64,000 nucleotides of DNA from Priestia megaterium (GTDB lineage Bacteria > Bacillota > Bacilli > Bacillales > Bacillaceae_H). The stretch is taken from the NCBI RefSeq assembly GCF_023824195.1, contig NZ_CP085442.1:1402001-1466000 (forward strand), in the 5' to 3' direction. The translations under genes were made by a program, and so were the position numbers. Below are positions 34,183 through 43,131 of the stretch, in pieces. The notes under the pieces are model-generated. The model saw nothing but the letters and a program-made list of their open reading frames with translations, ran no database searches and had not been told where the DNA came from. Every line of letters begins with the position of its first letter. Within the stretch, counting starts at the first letter, position 1.

Positions 34183-37100
34183 ATGGGTAAAGTGAGTGTG
34201 AAACATCAAGAAAATCTCCAATTGGAAGCATCTCTTTTTCATTTACATAAGCAATTTCAAGCAGCTGGAGATGAACAGCAGGCAGCAAAAGCAATACAGC
34301 TGTTAAAAAAGTGGGTGAACGGCGAATTTGTTGTAGCATTTTGCGGACATTTTTCGGCTGGAAAATCGAGCATGATTAACGAATTAATGGGGCAAGCAAT
34401 TTTGCCTGCAAGTCCTATTCCAACAAGCGCAAACTTAGTATCAGTAAAAGCTGGGGATGAGCATGCAACCGTTTATTACCGCAAACAGCCGCCGGTGCGT
34501 TATGAAGCGCCTTATGAGTATGAGCAAATTAAGCAGTTTGCTGTCGATGGAGATGAAGTAGAGTCCATTCATTTATCGATAGATACAGATGCTATTCCTA
34601 AAAATGTTGTGGTGATGGACACACCGGGAATTGATTCAACAGATGATGCGCATCGTGTATCGACCGAGTCAGCTCTTCACTTAGCTGACGTTATTTTCTA
34701 CGTGATGGATTATAATCATGTGCAGGCAGAATTAAATCTTCAATTTGCAAAACAGCTGCAAGAAGCTAATAAAACGCTTTATTTAATTGTAAATCAAATC
34801 GATAAACACCAAGAAGATCAGCTAACATTTCAAGCATTTAAAGAATCTGTAGAAACGTCATTTTTAAAGTGGAATGTGAGACCAGAAGGAATCTTCTATA
34901 CGTCCTTAAAAGAGCCAGCCAACCGTCATAATGATCTTTCGTACGTAAAATCTCTATTACTTGCTATGATGACGGAAAAAGAAAACCGACATCAGCATAT
35001 TCAACATGCGATGCAAATGTTAATTGACGATCACCTTGCCTTTATTGAAGACCAAGAAGAAGAAAAGTTAACGATTCATGACAAGCTGCGCCATCAGCTG
35101 ACGCTTGAGAACCATGAAATGAATAAGCAGCAAAAAGAGCAGCTTCTCGAAAAAGAAGCTGAAATGAGGCGTGCTGAAAAGCAGCTAGCAGAAACGTACC
35201 AACAAGAAACAGATAAGATACTAAGCAACGCCAATTTAACACCATATGAAATGAGAGAAAAAGCTAGGCTGTTTTTAGAAACGACAAAGCCTGATTTTAA
35301 AGTAGGCCTTTTATTTGCTAAGAAAAAGACCGAGGAAGTAAAAAAAGAGCGGCTGACGTTATTTTTTGATGATATGAAAGAACGAGCAGCTTCTCAGCTG
35401 CAGTGGCACTTGCAGCAATATGTGCAAGAGCTGGTGAAAAATCAAAATCTTACCGACCCGGATCTTATACGCCAGGTTCAGCAGTTTGAAATCCCGTTAG
35501 AACCGCATGATTTAATTGAAACGGTAAAGGCAGGAGCTACGATTAATGGTGATTATGTTTTAACGTACGCAAAAGATGTAGCCGATCATATTAAGAAAAA
35601 AGCCACGCGATTATTATACGAGCTTTATGCGCAAATCGAACAGAGCAAAATCGAGCAAGATGAAGTAAAGCGTGAGAACATTTCTCAACACTTGCAGGAA
35701 TGTGAGGCATTTGAAGAAGCGTATACATCTCTTCAGGAAATGAAAGCAAAACTGGCACGTACAAAAGCTTTGCTTCAATCTTTACAGCAAACTGATGACA
35801 ACCTAACGGCAGAAGATACAAACGAGTTGTCATATATGTTACAAGAAGAATATGAAACGGGCATCATGAAAGCTGAAGAAAAGCATGAAGCTGTGAGTGA
35901 GCAGCAGTTAGTTTCACAGCCTGAGGAAGCTGTGCATGAAACAGGAACAGAAAAGGTTCTTCAAGATGTATCAGCTGTTCTCGAACAGCTCCGTTCATTT
36001 GGAAAGTTAGACCGCTTTATTAACAGGCTTCAAGAAAAGCGTAAAAAGCTATCAAATCAAACGTTTACCGTAGCTTTATTCGGAGCATTCAGTGCCGGTA
36101 AGTCATCTTTTGCTAATGCGTTGATTGGAGAAAGATTACTTCCTGTATCTCCGAACCCAACAACAGCAACCATCAATAAAATTATGCCTCCAACAGAAAA
36201 ACGGCCGCATAAAACAGCTGTTGTGCAAATGAAAACAAACGAGCAGATGATCCAAGATTTAAATGGTGCACTTAAGCTGTTTCATCATGAAGTAGAATCA
36301 ATTGACGAAGCGCTAACGATTATTCCAACCCTGCAGGCAACAGAAGAGCTGCAGCTGCATTTGTCGTTTTTACAGGCAGTAGAAAAAGGCTACGCCGAAG
36401 TCAAGCAGCATATCGGTTTAGAAGTAGTAGTGGATACAGAAGAATTTCATGATTATGTAGCCAAAGAAGAAAAAGCGTGTTTTGTTCAATTTATTAACCT
36501 GTATTATGACTGTGAATTTACTCGCTTAGGCATTACGCTCGTTGATACACCCGGAGCTGATTCAATCAATGCGAGACACACGGGAGTAGCGTTTGAGTAT
36601 ATCAAAAATGCAGATGCCATTTTATTTGTAACGTATTATAATCATGCGTTTTCAAAAGCTGACCGCGAATTTCTTATTCAGCTTGGCCGTGTAAAAGATG
36701 TATTTGCGCTTGATAAAATGTTTTTCTTAGTAAATGCAGCGGACCTAGCCAGCTCGGATACAGAGCTGCAGTTAGTTCAGACGTACGTAAAAGAGCAGCT
36801 TGAACAGTATGGTATACGCTTTCCGCGCTTATACCCGGTATCAAGCTTGCAGGCTTTGCAAAACCACGAGGATAAAATGTTTCTGCCATTCAAAAATGCG
36901 TTTTACCGCTTCATAAATTATGAATTACCAGAGCTTGCTATCCAAAGTGTTTATGCAGATTTCGAACAAATTTTAGCAGTTGCCAATGAAATGAAACAGG
37001 TGCAAACAAAATCAGAAGTGGATAAAAAGCGATACATTCAATCTCTTCACATAAAAAATGAGCAGGTAGCAGCAAAACTGCATGAAATTCATTTTGAATA

Positions 37101-37800
37101 TGAACAACAGCAGTTTGACCGAGAATTAGAAGAGCTCTTATTTTATGTAAAAAAACGTCTGTTTGTGAGGTACGATGATTTCTTTAAAGAAGCATTCAGT
37201 CCAGCAAACTTAAGGGATGATCGAGGTGAAAAGCAAAAGCAGCTGCGCCTGTGTTTACAGGAGTTGTTAACGTCTATTTCCTTCGACGCAACTCAAGAAG
37301 TGCGTGCGACCACTTTGCGAATCGAAAAATACATCGTAAAATTAATCGAAGACTGGCATCGAATGATTATTACAAAGCTACAGCGCTATGAACCGACGTT
37401 TACTCCAACGTTGAACTCGTTAGAGCCTCCAAATGGCAGTGAAGTTGTGACAAGTCATCAATTTGATGAGAATGAATCGTATCAAAAAGAGCTTTCACTG
37501 TATAAAAACAATAAAAGCTTTTTTGAAAAAAATGAGAAAGCAAAGCTTCACGCTGCTTTACTAGAACGTATTAAGCCGGATGTTAATCACTACATTGCGA
37601 AAGAAGAAGCCGCTCTTCATTCACACTATACCCATTTAGTGAATCAGTACGTTTTAGCGCATAAACAGTCTGTATCTGAAGAATGGTATGATTATTACAA
37701 ACAGCTGCAAGCGGCCGTGTCTGAAGAATTTCCAATTCAAGAATTGGTAAGTACAATGACGGTGCTAGAACATGTATTGGAGGAAAGAAAGGGTCATTAA
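34183..37800 (+). CDS. dynA: Double dynamin-like GTPase DynA (YpbR)
   Basis: A 1205-residue protein made of two dynamin units in tandem, like B. subtilis DynA (about 1190 aa). Unit 1 has P-loop GHFSAGKSSMIN (Lys61) and DTPGID; unit 2 has P-loop GAFSAGKSSFAN (Lys640) and DTPGAD. Long coiled-coil stalks (about 290-600 and 920-1190) and hydrophobic paddle segments complete each unit. DynA tethers and fuses membranes and protects against phage and pore-forming stress. A possible 19-codon leader ORF (34121-34180) precedes it, with AAGGGG inside that ORF as the ribosome binding site. The next gene begins six bases after the stop. Confidence 0.95.
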   Translation: MGKVSVKHQENLQLEASLFHLHKQFQAAGDEQQAAKAIQLLKKWVNGEFVVAFCGHFSAGKSSMINELMGQAILPASPIPTSANLVSVKAGDEHATVYYRKQPPVRYEAPYEYEQIKQFAVDGDEVESIHLSIDTDAIPKNVVVMDTPGIDSTDDAHRVSTESALHLADVIFYVMDYNHVQAELNLQFAKQLQEANKTLYLIVNQIDKHQEDQLTFQAFKESVETSFLKWNVRPEGIFYTSLKEPANRHNDLSYVKSLLLAMMTEKENRHQHIQHAMQMLIDDHLAFIEDQEEEKLTIHDKLRHQLTLENHEMNKQQKEQLLEKEAEMRRAEKQLAETYQQETDKILSNANLTPYEMREKARLFLETTKPDFKVGLLFAKKKTEEVKKERLTLFFDDMKERAASQLQWHLQQYVQELVKNQNLTDPDLIRQVQQFEIPLEPHDLIETVKAGATINGDYVLTYAKDVADHIKKKATRLLYELYAQIEQSKIEQDEVKRENISQHLQECEAFEEAYTSLQEMKAKLARTKALLQSLQQTDDNLTAEDTNELSYMLQEEYETGIMKAEEKHEAVSEQQLVSQPEEAVHETGTEKVLQDVSAVLEQLRSFGKLDRFINRLQEKRKKLSNQTFTVALFGAFSAGKSSFANALIGERLLPVSPNPTTATINKIMPPTEKRPHKTAVVQMKTNEQMIQDLNGALKLFHHEVESIDEALTIIPTLQATEELQLHLSFLQAVEKGYAEVKQHIGLEVVVDTEEFHDYVAKEEKACFVQFINLYYDCEFTRLGITLVDTPGADSINARHTGVAFEYIKNADAILFVTYYNHAFSKADREFLIQLGRVKDVFALDKMFFLVNAADLASSDTELQLVQTYVKEQLEQYGIRFPRLYPVSSLQALQNHEDKMFLPFKNAFYRFINYELPELAIQSVYADFEQILAVANEMKQVQTKSEVDKKRYIQSLHIKNEQVAAKLHEIHFEYEQQQFDRELEELLFYVKKRLFVRYDDFFKEAFSPANLRDDRGEKQKQLRLCLQELLTSISFDATQEVRATTLRIEKYIVKLIEDWHRMIITKLQRYEPTFTPTLNSLEPPNGSEVVTSHQFDENESYQKELSLYKNNKSFFEKNEKAKLHAALLERIKPDVNHYIAKEEAALHSHYTHLVNQYVLAHKQSVSEEWYDYYKQLQAAVSEEFPIQELVSTMTVLEHVLEERKGH

Positions 37801-37805
37801 TTTTT

Positions 37806-38579
37806 ATGTCTACACACATAAATAAACGTTTACAGGAAATTGAAAAAGAATATAATGTGGAAATTTTGTTTGCATGTGAATCAGGCAGCCGTGCTTACGG
37901 ACTCGATACGTTAGCGAGTGATTTTGACGTCCGCTTTATATACAAATATAAAGCATCACGCTATCTTCATCTCAATAGACCTCAAGAGGTCATTAATGTA
38001 GCAGAAGGCAATTATGATATGCAAGGGTGGGATTTGTACAAAACCATTTATTTGTTTACAAAATCAAACCCTTCGCTTTATGAGTGGCTATGGTCGCCTT
38101 TTGTTTATTATCAGAAGCCATCGTTTGCTGAGCCACTTCGGCAAATGATGGCTCAATCATATTCCTTAAAAGCATTGGGATATCATTATTTTAAAATTTT
38201 AACGATAAATAGTAAAAGAAATCTGACATCTTCTGTTACAATAGAGGATATAAAAGTGATGCTCCAACTGATTCGTGCATTTTTATCACTGAAAGTAGTA
38301 GTAAAGCAGCGCAGTTTCCCTGTCATTTTATTTGCTGACTTATGCAAGCAGGCAAACCTTGATGATAGGCAGCAATCCATCATTAAGCAGTTTGTACAAT
38401 GCAAGGTAAGCGGGCAAATTGTTTTTAATGAGAAAATGAAGAACTTTTTGGACAGCATTAAGAAAGAAGCTGCAGCGATAGAAGAAAACTTAAAAGAATT
38501 ACCGGAAAAGCGAATCAGTTATGAGGACATTAACTTATTTTTACTAACTCAGCATAATATAATGGAGGAAAGAACATGA
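37806..38579 (+). CDS. YcgL-type predicted nucleotidyltransferase
   Basis: A 257-residue protein of the COG3541/YcgL group of the DNA polymerase beta superfamily. The active-site motif is ESGSRAYGLDTLASDFDVRF, with the G-S and DxD elements that bind the nucleotide and metals. The rest is helical and characteristic of the group, whose members resemble the RlaP nucleotidyltransferase linked to RNA repair; the actual substrate is unknown. It lies six bases downstream of dynA and shares ATGA with the next gene, so the three appear co-transcribed. Confidence 0.85.
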   Translation: MSTHINKRLQEIEKEYNVEILFACESGSRAYGLDTLASDFDVRFIYKYKASRYLHLNRPQEVINVAEGNYDMQGWDLYKTIYLFTKSNPSLYEWLWSPFVYYQKPSFAEPLRQMMAQSYSLKALGYHYFKILTINSKRNLTSSVTIEDIKVMLQLIRAFLSLKVVVKQRSFPVILFADLCKQANLDDRQQSIIKQFVQCKVSGQIVFNEKMKNFLDSIKKEAAAIEENLKELPEKRISYEDINLFLLTQHNIMEERT

Positions 38580-38833
38580 GTGTACATAAAGAAATTTCAG
38601 CCCATTCTAAAAAACAGCACGAATTAGTACGTGCTTTTGCCAGCTTAGAAGCTCGACGCGAGCAAGCTATTGAAGCAGCTGTGCTTTTGTGTAAAGAAGG
38701 GAAGCCCTTTTCTGTAGACGGTATTAACGCTGTAACAGCAGAAATTAATGAGCTGTCTCAAAAATATACCATCATTCCAGGCCGTAAAGTAGTGACAGAA
38801 GAAATGGTTAAAGAGTACGTAGCAAGAATATAA
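38576..38833 (+). CDS. ypbS: YpbS-like small protein (DUF2533)
   Basis: An 85-residue helical soluble protein beginning MSVHKEISAHSKKQHELVRA. It matches my recollection of the DUF2533 family (B. subtilis YpbS, also located by ypbR/dynA). GGAGG lies before the ATG, which overlaps the previous stop by four bases. No catalytic motif is visible and no function is known. Confidence 0.75.
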   Translation: MSVHKEISAHSKKQHELVRAFASLEARREQAIEAAVLLCKEGKPFSVDGINAVTAEINELSQKYTIIPGRKVVTEEMVKEYVARI

Positions 38834-38870
38834 ACGTGCTAAGCTCTGGTGTTTTTACCTTAATTTGAAC

Positions 38871-38900
38871 AGGATATGACGTGCCGCTTGATCCATACTA
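38871..38900 (+). promoter_or_regulatory. Sigma-G-type promoter of the SASP gene
   Basis: CATACTA (38894-38900) fits the forespore -10 consensus CATNNTA, with GGATA 17-18 bases upstream as a partial -35. Forespore expression suits the downstream spore protein. Confidence 0.6.
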
Positions 38901-38938
38901 ATAGTGTACCAACGAGGTACAAATAGGAGGAGATAGCG

Positions 38939-39253
38939 ATGGGTCGTCAAAAATTAGGTAATAAAAATGCGCAAGCGAATAACAATGCAAAGCATAATTA
39001 TAACCAAGAGTTCTCTTCTGAGTTTAAAGCAAATCAGGCTCAAAAAGCAAAGCGTGCAAAAAGTGCAAATGACACTTATGCTGGGGAGTTTGCTTCTGAG
39101 TTCAACGTGCAACAAAACCAAAACAATTCTGTTAACAAGAAGTTAGAAGCTAATAAAAGTGCAAATAATCAATATGGACAAGAATTCGGCTCTTATGCTG
39201 AAGTTGAATCTGCCAAAATGAATAATGCTGCACAAAAAAAGCGTAAAAAATAA
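38939..39253 (+). CDS. sspE: Gamma-type small acid-soluble spore protein
   Basis: A 104-residue Asn/Gln/Lys/Ala-rich protein with the repeated gamma-SASP units (NQEFSSEFKANQAQ; AGEFASEFNVQQNQ; GQEFGS). The EF(S/A)SEF segments are sites for the germination protease. Gamma-type SASPs store amino acids for germination and, unlike alpha/beta types, do not bind DNA. AGGAGGAGAT precedes the ATG, and a sigma-G-like promoter lies about 40 bases further up. A strong terminator follows. Confidence 0.95.
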   Translation: MGRQKLGNKNAQANNNAKHNYNQEFSSEFKANQAQKAKRAKSANDTYAGEFASEFNVQQNQNNSVNKKLEANKSANNQYGQEFGSYAEVESAKMNNAAQKKRKK

Positions 39254-39269
39254 CAGAACTGTTTCCAAA

Positions 39270-39317
39270 AGCGCCGGAATTAGTCTGCTCTATCAGCAGA
39301 TTAGCCCGGCGTTTTTT
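39270..39317 (+). terminator. SASP terminator
   Basis: GCGCCGG...TTAGTCTGC and GCAGATTA...CCGGCGT form a long two-part stem followed by TTTTTT. Confidence 0.9.
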
Positions 39318-39383
39318 GTTGGGCAATATTTGCTTGGGTACGAGACGTCAATCCATCGCAAACTATAGATGAGGTGAAGCAAT

Positions 39384-39845
39384 ATGAATAAAGGAATTGT
39401 CATTGCTCTTTCATCAATCGGTTTAGCCCAAGCCTTAAAAATCCCAATTAAAAAGTATCAAACAGGAAAATGGGATATGCGGATGATTGCTGCGTCGGGT
39501 GGAATGCCAAGCTCTCATTCAGCCGGCGTATCTTCTTTGGCGACCTATGTAGCGTTAAAAAGAGGTGTTTCTACGATTGACTTTGCGCTAGCATCTGTTT
39601 TTGGAATTATTGTCATGTACGATGCACAAGGAATTCGAAGGCAGACTGGCGAAATTACTATTAAAGTGAATACGTTAGATGAAGAAATTGAAAAGCTTGC
39701 GGGTCTTCCAGACGGAGGCTTTCACGATTTGACGGAACAGCGCTTGAAAGAAATGCTTGGGCATCAGCCCGAAGAAGTGATTGGCGGAGCCATTTTAGGA
39801 GTAGCACTTGGAGCAATTGGCTATTTTTTAGAAGGGAAATCATAG
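39384..39845 (+). CDS. Divergent PAP2-family membrane protein (YuiD-like)
   Basis: A 153-residue membrane protein. GGMPSSHSAGVSSLATYVAL and the later YDAQGIRRQTGE are the diagnostic motifs of the divergent PAP2 (acid-phosphatase/vanadium-type) family. Three to four predicted helices. A lipid phosphatase activity is plausible by superfamily but unproven for this branch. GAGGTGAAG lies before the ATG. It is monocistronic. Confidence 0.88.
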   Translation: MNKGIVIALSSIGLAQALKIPIKKYQTGKWDMRMIAASGGMPSSHSAGVSSLATYVALKRGVSTIDFALASVFGIIVMYDAQGIRRQTGEITIKVNTLDEEIEKLAGLPDGGFHDLTEQRLKEMLGHQPEEVIGGAILGVALGAIGYFLEGKS

Positions 39846-39906
39846 TCAAATAGCCAAAAGTAAGCTAAGATAAAGAAGAACCTTTGCAAAAGGATGGGAC
39901 GAAAAA

Positions 39907-40182
39907 GTGACAAAAACAGCTCAAACCGTTGAAGAGTATCTTCTTTATCTTGAAGAAAAAGGCTTTCATTTAGCAGAAGATGCACGTGGATTTATTTCAT
40001 TTGGTCAGCAGTATACGCGTGCAGCTGACGAGATGGTCATATTTACAATTGAATGGACACTAAAAGTACAAAAAGAATTTGACGGCAGTTTTTTTGTATC
40101 GCTCCTCGAGAATTTGACATCAAATCGTATTAGCAATCAAAAACAAGCCATTCAATATTTAAAGTCATCAGGTATGATTTAA
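39907..40182 (+). CDS. Conserved small protein of unknown function (91 aa)
   Basis: A 91-residue soluble protein beginning MTKTAQTVEEYLLYLEEKGF, helical with one strand pair predicted (DEMVIFTIEWTLKVQ). I think it belongs to a Bacillus-restricted DUF (possibly DUF6123) but cannot confirm it. GTG start at 39907; the nearest purine tract (AAAGGATGGGA) is about ten bases away. Convergent with the RNase H-like gene, with only six bases between the stops. Confidence 0.65.
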   Translation: MTKTAQTVEEYLLYLEEKGFHLAEDARGFISFGQQYTRAADEMVIFTIEWTLKVQKEFDGSFFVSLLENLTSNRISNQKQAIQYLKSSGMI

Positions 40183-40188
40183 GCAGGA

Positions 40189-40590
40189 TTACATTCCTGC
40201 TTCTTTTTGATTAATGGCTTGTCTGGCCAGCTGATCAGCACCTGCATTTTGAGAGCTAGGGATCCACTTTATAAAAAATAAATCGAATTGACTGGACAAT
40301 TTGAGGGCTTCTTCCAGTAAAGGAGCAAACGCTTTATTTTTAACGTATTCTTGGTTCATTGCGCGGTCTACTAGCTGAGAGTCCGTTCGAAAAGATACGC
40401 TCGTATACTTTTTTTCTAAACAAATTTTTAATGCATGAAGAAGTGCATGGTACTCTGCTTCATGATTCGTCATTGTCCCAAGAGCAATAGCGTAACGATG
40501 ATGTTCACCATTTCCTTTAATTAAAATACCAGCTCCAGAAGGACCAGGATTGCCAGCAGTGGCTCCGTCTATATAAACTTCAATCATCAT
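40189..40590 (-). CDS. ypdQ: Ribonuclease HI-like protein (YpdQ type)
   Basis: A 133-residue RNase H fold without extra domains. The four catalytic acids are intact: Asp8 (YIDGATAGNPGPSG), Glu46 (NHEAEYHAL), Asp70 (FRTDSQ) and Asp119 (AGADQLAR). It lacks the basic protrusion of E. coli RNase HI, as in Bacillus and archaeal short forms. It could degrade RNA in RNA-DNA hybrids, although activity of the B. subtilis relatives has been disputed. GGAGG precedes the double ATG. A second RNase H-like gene lies next to it in divergent orientation. Confidence 0.85.
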   Translation of the reverse strand: MMIEVYIDGATAGNPGPSGAGILIKGNGEHHRYAIALGTMTNHEAEYHALLHALKICLEKKYTSVSFRTDSQLVDRAMNQEYVKNKAFAPLLEEALKLSSQFDLFFIKWIPSSQNAGADQLARQAINQKEAGM

Positions 40591-40806
40591 ACAGCCTCCT
40601 TGTTAAAACAATATAAGCTTAAACCATGTTTTTTCATCAATAGTATTGTATCATAAGTACTTCAGCTATTTTATATTAGCACGTATAAACGCTAAAATCC
40701 GCTTATTAGGTAAGAAAACTGTCATGAAAAGACATAATAGAAGATAAAATACAAAAAAGCAGAAAAAGTGTTGAATTCAAAATTGCTGATGAAAGGAATG
40801 CTCGTT

Positions 40807-41460
40807 ATGAATTTCCAAATTGAATGGCATTATAAATCCTCGAAACATAAACAGTTAATTTTCACATCCGATTTCACAGATGCGAATGAGGCGCTAATGA
40901 TTGTGGGTGATTTAGAAAAAACAGGTCGAACGAAGGAAATTTTTCTACTTGATGAGCAGCAGCAAAAATGGACTGTAAAAGAAGCGAAAAAGCTCTTACA
41001 GGAAGTACAGACAGAGCCTCATGATATTGTGGCATATTTTGACGGAGGCTATGAGCATGATACGCTCTTAGCGGGGCTTGGGGTTGTGATTTATTTTAAA
41101 CAGAACAACAAGTCTTACCGAATACGACGCAACTCAAGACTGCAAGAGATTGAATCAAATAATGAGGCAGAGTATGCTGCTTTTTATTATTTAATACAAG
41201 AGCTTGAGGAACTTGGTGTTCATCATATACCGGTAACGTTTAGAGGTGACTCTCAGGTTGTATTAAATCAGCTGGCTGGGGAGTGGCCCTGTTTCGAAGA
41301 AGAGTTTAATCGGTACTTAGATCGAATAGAAGATAAAATGCAGGAACTTGGTATCCGACCGGTATATGAGCCTATTTCGAGGAAGGAAAATGAAGAGGCT
41401 GACCAGCTTGCTACTCAAGCTCTTCAAGGGATACCAATTGCTAGCAGGAAGCAAGTGTAA
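40807..41460 (+). CDS. ypeP: RNase H-like protein with N-terminal extension (YpeP type)
   Basis: A 217-residue protein: about 70 N-terminal residues with a small alpha/beta module, then an RNase H fold with Asp79 (YFDGG), Glu122 (NNEAEYAA), Asp148 (RGDSQVV) and Asp199 (EEADQLA), so all four acids are kept. ATG 40807 is chosen because AAAGGA lies about ten bases upstream; in-frame codons further up are poorly placed. It is followed by ypeQ after 29 bases. The pair of neighbouring RNase H-like genes is also seen in B. subtilis. Confidence 0.8.
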   Translation: MNFQIEWHYKSSKHKQLIFTSDFTDANEALMIVGDLEKTGRTKEIFLLDEQQQKWTVKEAKKLLQEVQTEPHDIVAYFDGGYEHDTLLAGLGVVIYFKQNNKSYRIRRNSRLQEIESNNEAEYAAFYYLIQELEELGVHHIPVTFRGDSQVVLNQLAGEWPCFEEEFNRYLDRIEDKMQELGIRPVYEPISRKENEEADQLATQALQGIPIASRKQV

Positions 41461-41489
41461 CACACAGAACGAAATGGAGATGAACGAGA

Positions 41490-41672
41490 GTGGAACGTAA
41501 ACAATTATTAGAAGAAGTAACGGAGTTATTGGATTACTACTGTAGTGATTGTTTTGTAAAAAAAACGTTTAATAAAGAAAAGGGCAAAACATACGCTCAG
41601 ACGTTTTGTATTAAAGAGTGTACTGTAGGAGAAAAAATTAAGCAGTATGGAGATTTGCTGACTAAAAAGTAA
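41490..41672 (+). CDS. ypeQ: Small zinc-finger protein YpeQ (60 aa)
   Basis: Sixty residues with four cysteines in two pairs (YYCSDC and FCIKEC), the zinc-finger arrangement of the YpeQ/DUF2602 family. Helical flanks are rich in Lys and Glu. The GTG start at 41490 has GGAGATG seven bases upstream. It sits between ypeP and ypzA, as in B. subtilis. Role unknown. Confidence 0.8.
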   Translation: MERKQLLEEVTELLDYYCSDCFVKKTFNKEKGKTYAQTFCIKECTVGEKIKQYGDLLTKK

Positions 41673-41728
41673 GCGTGTATAATTTGCAGGCAGCAGCTTC
41701 ATTCTATCCATATGGAGGTGTTCTTTCA

Positions 41729-42001
41729 ATGGATAAGTTTTCAAATGAAGAAGTAACAACAGGATATAATGATTTAAAGCAAGTAGAAGTGTCTATTCAA
41801 TCTGCTCAAAAGATGATTGGAACAGCTACGATGAGTATGAGTCCTCAGCAGCTTGAAGAGGCAACGAATGCGCTTAATGATGCAAAAGCACAGCTTCAAT
41901 CTGCCAAAGCTCATGGCACAGGAGTAGACGAGCAATTTCTTCAGCAGTGCATGCAGTCTATTCAAACATGTGAACAGCAGCTTACTGAGGCCAAACGCTA
42001 G
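41729..42001 (+). CDS. ypzA: Helical protein YpzA-like (DUF2564, 90 aa)
   Basis: Ninety residues, wholly helical with heptad-like spacing (YNDLKQVEVSIQSAQKMI; EEATNALNDAKAQLQSAK), ending with a helical CMQSIQTCEQQL segment. It matches the DUF2564/YpzA small-protein family. ATG 41729 has GGAGGTG nine bases upstream; an earlier GTG lacks one. A bidirectional terminator separates it from cspD. Confidence 0.75.
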   Translation: MDKFSNEEVTTGYNDLKQVEVSIQSAQKMIGTATMSMSPQQLEEATNALNDAKAQLQSAKAHGTGVDEQFLQQCMQSIQTCEQQLTEAKR

Positions 42002-42008
42002 GTATAAC

Positions 42009-42038
42009 AAAAAAGAGACTCGGAAAAGAGTCTCTTTT
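42009..42038. terminator. Bidirectional terminator between ypzA and cspD
   Basis: AAAAAGAGACTC and GAGTCTCTTTT stem with A- and T-runs on either side; it serves both convergent genes. Confidence 0.85.
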
Positions 42039-42060
42039 ACTATAAAATAAAAAGATCTAT

Positions 42061-42264
42061 TTATGATAGCTTAGTGACATTAGCGGCTTGTGGGCCTCTA
42101 TTGCCTTCTACAATTTCAAAAGATACCTCTTGTCCTTCTTCCAAGGATTTATAACCTTCGCTTTGGATGGCAGAAAAATGTACAAATACGTCGCTGCCGC
42201 CTTCAACTTCAATAAAACCATAGCCTTTTTCATTGTTGAACCATTTTACTTTACCATTTTGCAT
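42061..42264 (-). CDS. cspD: Cold-shock protein CspD
   Basis: A 67-residue cold-shock domain with RNP1 KGYGFIEV and RNP2 VFVHFSAI. The start [14 protein letters not shown] at 42264 is preferred because AGGGGGA lies upstream; a longer reading to 42297 adds residues outside the family. Context next to ypeQ and ypzA identifies it as cspD. It shares most residues with the paralogue at 218-421. Confidence 0.95.
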   Translation of the reverse strand: MQNGKVKWFNNEKGYGFIEVEGGSDVFVHFSAIQSEGYKSLEEGQEVSFEIVEGNRGPQAANVTKLS

Positions 42265-42347
42265 AACTTGAATCCCCCTAGTACTGTGCAGCCTCATGCT
42301 GCTGAAACTCGAATTATCATTTCCAATAGAGGTAAATGATTGTTTAT

Positions 42348-42377
42348 ATTATATAATAAGAAGAAATAAAATTTCAA
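42348..42377 (-). promoter_or_regulatory. cspD promoter
   Basis: On the minus strand: TTGAAA (42372-42377), 18 bases, TATAAT (42348-42353), giving a leader of about 75 nt. Confidence 0.55.
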
Positions 42378-42541
42378 CATTAAAATTTCACTTTTCTGAA
42401 AATTGAATTTTCATTTAACATAGACGTAGTACAATTATAACTAAAAAAATTTCTTATGAGATGAAAAATAACTGAAAATTTAGTTTATAATAAAAGTATA
42501 GTCAGCATAATTTTAACGCGGTGATAAGGAGTGGGTCGTGT

Positions 42542-42829
42542 ATGTATCGTACACAAGTAAATGGAAAAGAAATCATTTTGTTATTTTCAACGCTCGAAGC
42601 AGCAAAGAGCCGCAGCAACCTAGAGAAAGAGCAAATTTATAAGCGAGTATTGCATTTAAATGAGCAGCTGCTAATGTTTCAAAATGGAACAAGCTTCACT
42701 ATTGGCGATCCGTTAGGATTAATTGTAGCTCAAGTGAAAAAAAGTGATTTGACAACCATATATATCGAACATATCATTGATAAACAGTTTATGTATGATG
42801 GAGATGGTCATCGAGGTGAAGTAGTGTAA
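42542..42829 (+). CDS. Conserved hypothetical protein (95 aa)
   Basis: Ninety-five residues beginning MYRTQVNGKEIILLFSTLEA, a mixed alpha/beta soluble protein ending in an acidic HIIDKQFMYDGDGHRGE. AAGGAG lies nine bases before ATG 42542. It occupies the place where B. subtilis has degR, but the sequence is not DegR. I do not recognise a family. A very long hairpin follows the stop. Confidence 0.6.
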   Translation: MYRTQVNGKEIILLFSTLEAAKSRSNLEKEQIYKRVLHLNEQLLMFQNGTSFTIGDPLGLIVAQVKKSDLTTIYIEHIIDKQFMYDGDGHRGEVV

Positions 42830-42839
42830 CAAGATGACA

Positions 42840-42891
42840 CCTATATATGAAGAAGCGTACGGAGATACTCGTACGCTTCTTCATATATAGG
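42840..42891 (+). repeat. 22-bp perfect inverted repeat after the 42542 gene
   Basis: Arms at 42840-42861 and 42870-42891 (centre GAAGAAGCGTACG / CGTACGCTTCTTC) with an 8-base loop. It is not followed by a T-run, so it is not a classic intrinsic terminator, but it would stabilise a 3' end. From 42892 to 43131 I see no gene. Confidence 0.75.
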
Positions 42892-43131
42892 ATTTAAAAT
42901 ATGTGATTTTACAAGTATTAACAGGGATAAATAACAAAGTTCAATAAATTAAAGAAGAACAGTGAAACCATGAATAGCAATCACCTTTTTAGCTAAAAAA
43001 TATAGATACACATCATCTTATGTAATGAGATAGTTAAGCTTTAAAATCAATGAACACGAGAGGTTTTATAACGCTTAAATTGAAAAACGTGTGATTGTGA
43101 CGTTAATTAGAAGTAAGGTTTGGAGGACGCT

